Origin: Purshia tridentata
Lineage: Eukaryota; Streptophyta; Magnoliopsida; Rosales; Rosaceae
NCBI GenBank assembly: GCA_003254885.1
Contig: QANT01006936.1
Location: 1-25,026 of the forward strand
Direction of reading: 5' to 3'
DNA: 25,026 nt
The translations under genes and the position numbers were made by a program. Shown one piece after another: positions 17,515 through 25,026 of the stretch. Under the pieces are notes generated by a model that worked only from the letters and a program-made list of their open reading frames with translations, ran no database searches and was not told where the DNA came from. Positions within the stretch are counted from its first letter, which is position 1, and every line of letters starts with the position of its first letter.

Positions 17515-17532
17515 TGGCATGTCTAATGGGAC
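17515..17532 (+). other. Degenerate primer-binding site of gypsy-2
   Basis: TGGCATGTCTAATGGGAC resembles the TGGCACGCCCAGTGGGAC site that I recall from plant Tat/Ogre-like gypsy elements. All four differences are C-to-T or G-to-A. It sits between the LTR end and the gag start, as required. Confidence 0.45.
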
Positions 17533-17641
17533 ACTATCATACTTGGTGCATGACCATCATAAGAGCTCTATACTTAAGAGTTATTGAAATCACGACGAAG
17601 CAATTCATAGGGGAATAAAGGTCGAGGAGATATTTGCAGTC

Positions 17642-19197
17642 ATGGCTGAAAAGGGTTTAAGTCTCAAACAAGATAAGATGGCTGCAGAGGAAGGAAACAA
17701 TGGGAATCAAGCCTTACAGGCCGATATCACAACCGCAGTATCATTGGGTTGCAAAATGCTACGATTGGATTGGAACAAGCTGTAGGAAATATGGAGAGAG
17801 GGGTTTCGGATGAGATGAAAGGACTTTGAAACACTATCGATAATGGGCTAGCTGACATAAGGAATGGCTTTAATATGTTTACCTTGGCCGTGAACAGCCT
17901 TACCTGGCAATTAGCTTAGAACAGGCTACAGCCCAATGTAGATTAGCCAGAGATTGAACCTATAGTATAACAGATTGTGCCAAACACTCCACCATTAGTC
18001 CAGGTTCAACCACAACCACAGCGGGAATGGTTGGAACCATCATGCCAAAAACAACGGTCCAAGAATTCCAAGAAGAGTAATTAGAGATCTATGGCACAAT
18101 GTTGAGGAAGAAGCTAACATGTATCAAGAACAGTCTATCATGATGGTTGCCATGGAGAATCAGCTTCAACAGTATATGGGAAACTTGGGCAAGCGCCCTA
18201 GACCAGCCCATGTGTTGCCATACACGATACCAATAATGGACTATGAATATCCAAGAAATTTTCACTTGCTGGACTTCACCCACTTCTCGGGAGAGGAAGA
18301 GAGAGTATTTTCTATTGAACACGTTGCTAGGTTCACGGTCCAGTGCAATGAGTATGCTAGGGAAGAACAATTGAAGGTACAATTATTTGTGTCCTCTTTA
18401 ATTAGTCCTACCTTCAAATGGCTTACCAGTTTGAGGCCAAACACTACTAGAAGCTGGAGAAAGCTGGAGGATGTTTTCCATGAGTAGTTCCACCATTATG
18501 AAGAGGAAGTGTTAGTGGTGGACCTGCACGCCTTTTTCAGAAAGAGAATGAATCGGCTACAGCCCATATTTCTAAATTCAAACGATCAAGGATGAGTTGC
18601 CGTCTGAACATGGCCGAACAAGAATTTGTAAAGCTAGCATGGGCTAGCCTTGTGTTTGAATTCATGAAACATCTTGATGGAGCCAACATACGAGATCTGT
18701 ACGAGCTGGCTGATCGTGTAGCACGTTTCAAATCGCTACTAAAGGAGGAGTCCCAGAGAAAGACTATGGCCAAAACTTATTTCTAGAAAGAGTTCGAAGA
18801 AGAGGCTGAGATCTTTCTAGCTGAAGTGAACGTAGACAAACCCTATGAATGCTCGGCATTAGTCAAACCACCCCCAACTCAACTAGGGGTGAAAGGACAA
18901 GTGGTGTCATACCAAGCTCAGGCCAATACCTTGCGTTTGAAGGTCACTAAAGAATATGGTTTTGACCTTTCCAAAGCAGACCTTATTTTATCTTCGACCA
19001 ATGTTGGCAGACAAGGTTTTGAAGTTATCAGCGGATCATGTCATTCTATCAACAGAGGAAATAATCGGAAAGTCTTTTTGCAAGTTCCATAGAAAGTGGA
19101 CTCACGCCACAGCGACGTGCATTACATTTAGAGAGTTGGTGCAGAGGTCGATTGCTGAAGGGATGTTAAAATTTTCCCAAAATCCCAAATGTAGATA
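17642..19197 (+). pseudogene. gag: gag of gypsy-2, heavily mutated
   Basis: ATG at 17642 starts MAEKGLSLKQDKMAA. A frameshift near 17750 and stops at about 17827, 17917 and 17953 (Arg or Gln codons turned into TGA/TAG) follow. The gag core (18119-18484) has FHLLDFTHFSGEEERVFSIE, HVARFTVQC and FKWLTSLRPNTTRSWRKLED, ending at a TAG in place of a Gln codon. After another frameshift near 18535 come SATAHISKFKRSRMSCRL, AEQEFVKLAW and ANIRDLYELADRVARF with LLKEESQRK. The zinc-knuckle equivalent is CKFHRKWTHATATC in a shifted frame (about 19075-19120). Order and spacing match plant Tat-like Ty3/gypsy gag. The number of breaks makes function impossible. The part before the core is rich in Gln, like gag N-termini. 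Confidence 0.82.
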
Positions 19198-20102
19198 GAT
19201 GCCAAACCATTAGGCCAAGCATCTATGAACGTGGTCTTCTTGGGAATACCAAAGTTGGCAGATAAATTCCCAAAGAGAAGGTTTGACCTTGCCGAGGGAA
19301 CAAGCCAGCACAAGGGTGAGGTACCATTATGGCCAAAATGATTGGTTGTTCTATGCGCGCGGTGCAATTGCAAAGTCAAGCTGGAGAAGTTTCTGAAAAG
19401 CGCTGTAGGAATCGATGAGTCTCCGGCAGTAAGAATTCCCATTCAAGGAAAAGGCAAAAAGAAAGTCTTTGAAACACGACCAGAAATGAAGTAGTTGTTG
19501 AAAGTGGTGATAAGCCAGGTTGAGGCACCAATAGGGAACACTCGGGGGGCATCACTACTAAAACTTGGGTCCTCAGGAAGCCATGTAGACAAAAAGAGGA
19601 AAAAGGTGCAAGTATGGCATCTAAGGTCCCTACCAAGATCACCACTCAAGGAAAGGGTCGGTGTAAGAAGAAGGTTGGAGTTCGGAGATGAAACACGCTG
19701 CGCATACTCACCTCGGCAGGCTCGGCCGAAGCGAACACCCTTAAGGTCTCGATGAGAACTACGTGATCCACCAAGAACGTTCAAACCACCAGTCTTGAAG
19801 GATCTTGGTATTACCAGCAAGCTGATGGGTTTATGATTGTTACGACCCAATTAAGAAGGTTTCAGAGGGAATACAGTGCCGCAAGGGCAATAGAGAGGAA
19901 TTAGGGTTTGGTTATGGAAAGAGCGTTTGAGTCAGCCTACGCCCTTCAAATCAAGAACACGGTCGAGACAAGGTTGATAGTGAAGGCAGAAGAGGCAAGC
20001 TCAAGCCAACCTCAGCCTAAATGGATGCTAACTAAGAGGGGAACCTTCCCTTTGGAAGAAAAAAAGGTGGGGAAAAGGATCCCAGCAAAATAAAGACTCA
20101 CT
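19198..20102 (+). pseudogene. Linker between gag and protease of gypsy-2
   Basis: Short open pieces separated by stops occupy this stretch. TTQLRRFQREYSAARAIER (about 19840-19900) and the following MERAFESAYALQIKNTVETR resemble the spacer between gag and protease in related elements. Conserved catalytic motifs are absent. Tryptophan-poor, Lys/Arg-rich pieces at 19495-19755 are unassigned. Confidence 0.5.
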
Positions 20103-20825
20103 TTGCCAAAGGAAATGTCAACTTCCCAAGAGATCCTAGCCGAGAAGATGATAGAAAGGCCAAAAAGGATAAAGACGTGGAACTTCAGCTTTATGGAGTT
20201 TGAATCAAATGATAAGATTGGTCTGGAGAAGGCAAGGTGCAGCGTGGTGTATACGCTTCCTGCTGAATTTCAGGCATCACCGGGCCAAAATAAACTCTTG
20301 GAAAAGAACTTCATCGATGAAGATATGCTTGAATTTGAGATCAATGAGGTAGAGGTTTCGACCGATGATGAACTAACTCAGGAAATCGACAATGTGGCCG
20401 TAACCAAATATGGCCGAGCTTATTTTAGAAAGCCGACTGAGGAGGTGGCTTGTCATTTGAAGCCATTATACATCACGGCATACATGGATGGAGTATCAGT
20501 AACTAAGGTCATGATTGATAGTGGTGCAACTGTAAACGTGATTGCTTCTGGGCTGATAAAGAAATTCCATAAGACAGAAGCTGACGTGCTAGCCACAGAC
20601 CTCATGCTCACGAGTTTCTGTGGTGAAAAGCTAAGGACTAAATGTGCGCTTCCAATGGAATTGACAATGGGGAGTAAGACAAGGCTTATAGGGTTTTATG
20701 TGGTAGATTCCATGGCCAACTACAACTTACTGTTAGGTCGAGATTGGATTTATGCAAATAGCTGGGTCCCATCTTTACTCCATCAGGTGCTGATCCTATG
20801 CCATAGAGACCAAGTGGAGGTTTGA
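20103..20825 (+). CDS. Protease domain of gypsy-2 (fragment of pol)
   Basis: This 240-codon frame is the longest intact piece of the element. The retropepsin signature VMIDSGATVNVIASGLIKKF is at about 20509-20568, with the catalytic Asp in D-S-G-A intact; the second conserved block is YNLLLGRDWIYAN near 20722-20760, followed by WVPSLLHQ. The N-terminal 120 residues are acidic and unassigned. The start codon shown is only the first ATG in the open stretch; in the living element this would be part of a longer polyprotein. It should have cut the Gag-Pol precursor. TGA at 20823-20825 ends it, and the frame upstream and downstream is broken. Confidence 0.78.
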   Translation: MPKEMSTSQEILAEKMIERPKRIKTWNFSFMEFESNDKIGLEKARCSVVYTLPAEFQASPGQNKLLEKNFIDEDMLEFEINEVEVSTDDELTQEIDNVAVTKYGRAYFRKPTEEVACHLKPLYITAYMDGVSVTKVMIDSGATVNVIASGLIKKFHKTEADVLATDLMLTSFCGEKLRTKCALPMELTMGSKTRLIGFYVVDSMANYNLLLGRDWIYANSWVPSLLHQVLILCHRDQVEV

Positions 20826-21149
20826 GGCTATGACTGGGGTGGCTGTTGCCTAGTTTTACGACGAAGACATGGGTTACCTAGTATTTGAAGGCATGAATGC
20901 TAACAGGCGACCCATTAGTGTAAGCACAAAAAAGGTTAGAAGAACCACCGAGAATCTGAGACTCTCACAGCATTGAACGAGCTCTTTAACAAAAGTGATC
21001 AATGTTAGACGACCAAAACGAGGTTAAAGAAGCTCTTCTCGAGGATCTAGCTCAAAGGCTCAAGCTTTATGGTTAAGAAAAGGTTGCCATGAATGTCAAT
21101 GTTGAGTTTATCTCGGAGCAATTAAAATCAAGCCAAGAGGGAATGGCAG

Positions 21150-22072
21150 ATGGAGGATTTGGATCCAGCTCCCACCGAGCTAGAGGATTCCAAGCCTGAA
21201 GTCCAAGACCCTTTGGAAGAAATAAATTTGGGCACCAATGAAGACCCCAGGCCTTTTTGTAAGTTAGTTGGTCCCAGAGGATGTAAAAACGAAATTTGTG
21301 GGTTAGGGAGGACAAAGACTGCTTTGCATGGCATTACAAGGAGATGCTTGAACGTGATCTAGAATTGGTCGAGCATAGGCTCAGTTTGAAAGATAGTTTC
21401 TGACCATACGCATAGCTGCCATGAAGGTTTGCCATGGAGGTACAACTACGGATAGAAGATGAAATCTGCTGGCTCCAGAAAGCATGTTTCATCAGAATGG
21501 TGAAGTATATAAGTTGGGTATCAAATATGGTCCTAGTGCTCAAGAAGAGTTGCAAGCTTAGGGTTTGCGTTGATTTCAAAAATCTCAACCTTGCTACACC
21601 AAAAGATGAGTACCTAATGCCAATTGCCAACTTGTTAGTGGACAACGCGGCCAAACATGAAATCTTGTCGTTCATGGATGGTCATGTCGGGTATAACTAG
21701 ATTTTGATTGCCGAAGATGATATGCATAAGACAACATTAGATGCCCTCACCAATTGGGATCTATGAATGGGTGGTCATGCCCTTTGGACTAAATAACACC
21801 GACACAACCTACCAGAAAGCTATGAATACCTTCTTCCAAAGTATATACCAATGATGTCGTGGTTAAGTCCCAATAAAAGTATGGACATTTGCAAGACCTT
21901 CAAAAAGCATTTGAGAGGATAAGGCAAAATAAACTAAAGATGAATCCTAAAAACTGTGCATTTGGGTTCACGGCGGGGAATTTCTTGGGTTTCTTGGTGC
22001 ATCAAAGAGGGATTGAAATGGATAATAACAAGGCCAGAGCCATCATTGAGGTGCCGGCACCAAGGACCAAGA
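21150..22072 (+). pseudogene. Reverse transcriptase of gypsy-2, decayed and truncated
   Basis: LEEINLGTNEDPRPF (about 21211) is the usual lead-in to the plant gypsy reverse transcriptase. Next come ISWVSNMVLVLKKSCKLRVC, VDFKNLNLATPKDEYLMPIA and ILSFMDGHVGYN, ending in a TAG for Gln (21698). YEWVVMPFGLNN and TYQKAMNTFFQ follow in another frame, then the active-site block as VYTNDVVVKS (21841-21870), where YIDD is expected. After AFERIRQNKLKMNPKNCAFG, GNFLGFLVHQRGIEMD and ARAIIEVPAP (to about 22060) homology stops abruptly, so the rest of reverse transcriptase, RNase H and integrase are missing. The second catalytic Asp pair has lost one Asp (Asn), so it would be inactive even without the stops. 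Confidence 0.82.
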
Positions 22073-22975
22073 ACCCCCCTTGGCGGGGAAGACACCCTAG
22101 GAGGGTAGTCTCCCTTGGTGAGGAAGCTTCCCCAAGTGGGGAAGGAGCTTTCGGAGACTCTGAGGAGATGACTTGCTCCTGGAAATGTAAACACTGGAAT
22201 CATTACTTTTTATAAAAATAAAAAAATAAAACACATCGGCGGAGAAGGAAGGAATAAAGGCAAGTCAATCGGGAGAGATGGCACCATGACTACCATAGGA
22301 GAAGCAACATCTTTGCCAAGGGCTGAGGAGTGCTCTCACTTGGTAGTGTAAAGATTCTCTATGGAGATTGGTGGAGGGCAAGGTGGACCTATAATTGAAC
22401 AAAAAGAGCAAAATATACTCTAACACTCAAAAAAAATTTCCATGTTTTGAAGGATCTTACAGAGGGGAGAGTTAATAAGGGTGCTGCAGAGGAATCAGTT
22501 GGCAGCTCAACTCTAGATGCTACACTCTCAGTGAGAGTGGTTGCATCTCCCAAAGCAAGCTGCAAAAGGAAAGGGTTAGTAGAACTTTGGCAAGAACAAG
22601 GAGTAATAGCAAACATAGCACATTTACCTCGACCAATGATGGCTCATCGCCAGAGGCAGCAGCAAGGCCATTACCGATGTCGGTGAAAACATCGACACTC
22701 TAGGGCACACCACTCCCCTTGAGTGCGGCCCCTTTTTACGCCGTAGTGGGACCTCTAGGGTCTCCTCTTCTTCATTGGTTTTGTCTAAAGAAAAGATAGC
22801 AAACGCGTCAAATAGGGCTTAAAAGATCAACACTTCAAAGAAAAATGAAAGCAACACTTATCACGAAGCATAAGTTTACGTTTCTTAGACACCTCAGCGG
22901 GCGCTTAAGCCTTAGACTTAGTCTTCGGCAGGGAAGTAGCCATCACAGTCATGAGGCTCTTTCCTTTCCCACAAG
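22073..22975. other. Unassigned segment after the gypsy-2 truncation point
   Basis: From about 22073 the sequence changes abruptly to a GC-rich stretch with short inverted repeats, including CTTCCCC-AAGT-GGGGAAG (22127-22144). Downstream the minus strand has weak coding character (see the entry at 22430-23450). No family is recognised; it may belong to another element into which gypsy-2 inserted or which cut it. Confidence 0.4.
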
Positions 22976-23450
22976 CTACACAGAACAATATTTGATCAGT
23001 AAAAAAAAAAAGGGTTTAAAAGGAGAATTCGACCAAAACTAAAAATATTTACTACAAGGAAAGGACCTCTGAGCTTGGGCCCTCAAATTATGGCTGAACT
23101 CAAGAATATCTTTCATTTTACTACACAGAACAATATTTGATCAGTAAAAAAAAAAGGGTTTAAAAGGAGAATTCGACCAAAACTAAAAATAGTTACTACG
23201 AGGAAAGGACCTCTGAGCTTGGGCCCTCAAATTATGCCTGAACTCAAGAATATCTTTCTTAGCCGCCATCTCACTATCCGAAAAACTCAAAATTGGTTGT
23301 GAACGTACAGCTTTAGCCAACTCGTGTAAGACTTTGTTGCCGCCGCGGAGGGTTGGCCAGCAGCTAACTCTAGAGTACAACAATTTTCAGACAAGTCTTT
23401 TTGAAGCTTTTCAAAGACACCCTTATAGTTTATCACTTGCTTGAAAGAGC
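22430..23450 (-). pseudogene. Possible decayed minus-strand coding region of unknown family
   Basis: Read on the minus strand, 23445-23183 gives NYKGVFEKLQKDLSENC, then after a frame change near 23345 KVLHELAKAVRSQPILSF, SEMAAKKDILEFRHN and a stop. Farther on, MATSLPKTKSKA, stop, APAEVSKKRKLMLRD ends at a possible donor. A 73-base candidate intron (22857-22785, GTGTTG...TTTCTTTAG) comes next, then TNEEETLEVPLRRKKGPHS. The Lys/Arg-rich style recalls proteins of plant putative gypsy-type transposons, but I cannot name a domain. The intron borders are not in phase with both flanking frames, so the model is weak. Confidence 0.25.
22976..23258. repeat. 145-bp tandem duplication
   Basis: CTACACAGAACAATATTTGA starts copies at 22976 and 23121; they differ at a handful of positions plus one base in an A run. 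The second copy ends at AAGAATATCTTTCT, where unique sequence resumes. Confidence 0.92.
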
Positions 23451-23745
23451 TAAGTCAATTATAAGCATTGTTGAGAGTAATGAGGGTGGCTTGGACAAAT
23501 CCAAGTTGTCGTGCACACATGTGTGGAGCATAATACTGTACACACCCTGTAAACACTTTTCCTGCAAAATTAAATTAACATGAACTCATGTACAAAATAA
23601 ATAATTTGTATTTATGATTTAGGGTTAGGGTTACAATCTCTGCTTGAATTTGCCTCTGATTCGATCTCCGAGACCTGAGTCTAGATTCAAGGATGATAAA
23701 CACTTGATCTTGAATGAAATAGAAAGTTGAGAGAACTGGCTCTTG
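23259..23745. other. Spacer up to the next LTR, little recognised
   Basis: The left half overlaps the possible minus-strand coding region. The rest (23450-23745) shows no coding frame. GATTTAGGGTTAGGGTTA at 23617-23634 is a chance telomere-like string of two units. Confidence 0.35.
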
Positions 23746-23995
23746 TGTAACGACCCGTACTCCGTAAGGTACAAAATTTTAATTTTTAATATGGTTTTGG
23801 GGCCAAAAGTTGACTTTGGATGTGGATGAGATTGGATGTTTGACTTTGGGTCCATTAGGGAGGCCTCGGGCTTACGAGTTTATAGACATGCGGCATGTCC
23901 CGTTTGGAGGGACGGTTTGAAAATTTTGTACGTGGCAAAGGACCCAAAAGTTGACTTTTTGAAGTATAGGGCCTTTGGAGGGGACCTTGACATGG

Positions 23996-24198
23996 TTAAG
24001 TAGAGCTCGGTCCCACGAGTGCGTAGACACGAAGTATGCGCCAAACGGAGTTACGGTTTGTAAGTTATGGACGTGTGAAGGGAGTGGCAAAATTGTNTTA
24101 AGTAGAGCTCGGCCCCACGAGTGCGTAGACACGAAGTATGCGCCAAACGGAGTTACGGTTTGTAAGTTATGGACGTGTGAAGGGAGTGGCAAAATTGT
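23996..24198 (+). repeat. 101-bp near-identical direct repeat split by a single N
   Basis: Positions 23996-24096 and 24098-24198 are the same except for one T/C difference (GGTCCC versus GGCCCC). The N at 24097 sits exactly between them. This is the pattern left when two contigs that overlap by about 100 bases are placed end to end. Confidence 0.9.
24097..24097. other. Assembly gap between overlapping contig ends
   Basis: A single N separates two copies of the same 101 bases; the true sequence probably has one copy. Confidence 0.75.
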
Positions 24199-24206
24199 AA
24201 ATAAAG
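24198..24206 (+). promoter_or_regulatory. TATA-like box of the right-hand LTR
   Basis: TAAATAAAG lies about 35 bases before the pyrimidine-rich leader that begins CCCCTCCTCTTTT (24234), so transcription could start there. It is a weak match to the plant consensus TATAAATA. Confidence 0.4.
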
Positions 24207-25026
24207 GGACATTCCAGAATTTTCTGGAAACAGCCCCTCCTCTTTTATTTCTCCATTTCTCCCCCTCCCAGCCCGCAAACCAGCTACTTTCACCCTCCTT
24301 GTGCGTGTGTCACCTCTTCCCTCCCCCAACCCGCCATTCCCGACCAACACCCCGCCAATTCCGACCAACACCCAGCCGCCGACGCCAGCTGCCGCGACCC
24401 CCGACGCCGACGCCAACCTCTGCGCGCGCCGCTGCACGGAGTGAAGTTTCCAGCCGCCACAACCTCCAGTTCCGGCCAGTTTTTCCGGCGTTCTCTTGCC
24501 ATTTAGGTGGGTTTTCTCCCCCATTATTCCTCCATTTAAATTCTCTTGGAGTTAGGTTGTTAAATTGAGTTAATTGAGACATGGGAAGAAATTGGGAATT
24601 AGCCCCAAATCTGGAAATTCGAAAATCAGTGACTTGGGGTGCGAAATTGGGGTTGAAATTACTCATTCCCAACCTTAGGACATGTTAATTGTGGATTAGA
24701 ACCATGGGCTTTAAGGAATAATGTAGAAATTGGGAATTGGTGGATGAGAATATGGCTATCTCGGGTGATTGCTCGAAATTTGGGGAATTGATATAAATTA
24801 ATGGTATTTTAGCTAATTACCATCAAGTGGAAATCAAATTTGGGGTGTGGAATGATGGGTTCGAAGGAAAAGGCGGAAATGGTGAAATTGGGGTTGAAAA
24901 AGTCACTTTGATTGGGGATTGAGGTTAGTCCGACCCATTAGTCGTGGAATTTAGAAATTGTCGTGGAGTTTAGACTTTATTAAGCGAGCTGTTAACTCGG
25001 GTGGTATAGAAAAAAACTTAGGTTAG

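Larger units (their letters stand above)
23746..25026 (+). mobile_element. 5' part of an LTR, probably Ty3/gypsy chromovirus type, running off the window
   Basis: TGTAACGACCCGTACTCCG at 23746 matches the TGTAACGACCC start that I associate with LTRs of plant Tekay/Del-like gypsy elements. Repeated AAAAGTTGACTTT phrases (23806 and 23946) are also typical of these LTRs. A TAAATAAAG box at 24198 is followed by a C-rich leader (24236-24480) with GC content far above its surroundings. Sequence after 24500 is AT-rich with many GAAATTGGG-like phrases and no coding frame. No end (CA), primer site or coding region lies within the window. Alternatives are another LTR class or a solo LTR. Confidence 0.45.

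Noticed and set aside
23617-23634. Telomeric repeat
   Set aside because: Only about two imperfect TTTAGGG/TTAGGG units, compatible with chance.
23975-24568. 197-codon open frame
   Set aside because: It runs through the N at 24097 and a probably artificial duplication, then through a C-rich leader.
24153-24672. Gly/Arg-rich minus-strand frames
   Set aside because: They reflect GC-rich leader composition; three overlapping frames show the same pattern.
1-25026. tRNA, rRNA or intact host gene
   Set aside because: No cloverleaf-like tRNA, rRNA-like block or complete non-transposon reading frame could be found by eye.

Overview
The window looks like nuclear DNA of a flowering plant, probably a eudicot, from a repeat-rich and gene-poor region. 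The evidence is a plant-type CACTA transposon terminus, plant Ty3/gypsy and Ty1/copia retrotransposons with plant tRNA primer-binding sites, intron-bearing transposon genes with GT-AG borders, and AT-rich filler. I see no intact host gene, tRNA, rRNA or CRISPR array. Every coding region I can recognise belongs to a mobile element and carries stops, frameshifts or gaps.

Layout. Positions 1-351 are the right end of a CACTA (En/Spm) element that interrupts the 5' LTR of a Ty3/gypsy-type element. That element (gypsy-1, about 352-7384, + strand) has a tRNA-Asp-like primer site, a broken gag, an in-frame protease, a 2 kb non-coding internal region, and a long 3' LTR with a duplicated core promoter. 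I find no reverse transcriptase or integrase in it, so it looks non-autonomous. Its 3' LTR is split by two single-N gaps that bracket a fragment of copia integrase. A decayed copia element (7385-8875, - strand) follows, with gag, protease start, tRNA-iMet primer site and a 233-bp LTR.

Positions about 9480-15012 hold the most interesting object: a decayed multi-exon gene on the + strand. Its N-terminal part resembles a plant mobile domain (PMD). A middle part is coiled-coil and basic, and the C-terminal part resembles a Ulp1 (C48) cysteine peptidase. Several introns keep GT-AG borders and matching phase. A roughly 1.9-kb unclassified repeat appears inserted into it, and one exon-intron unit is tandemly duplicated. 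Directly downstream (15108-15956) is an 81-bp-period array in which GGGTAC and GTACCC alternate. This resembles the subterminal repeats of a DNA transposon, so I infer that gene and array may be parts of one element.

Positions about 16592-22072 are a second, heavily mutated Ty3/gypsy element (gypsy-2, + strand): probable LTR, primer site, gag, protease and reverse transcriptase, truncated at about 22073. Positions 22073-23745 are mostly unassigned, with a 145-bp tandem duplication and a possible decayed minus-strand coding region. From about 23746 to the end is the start of another LTR, probably gypsy, with a GC-rich leader.

Two themes run through the window. Tandem duplications of about 80-250 bp are unusually dense. 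Single-N gaps sit at repeat boundaries and suggest assembly joins (939, 6789, 7181, 24097). All family assignments come from reading motifs and translations by eye; no database search was possible.
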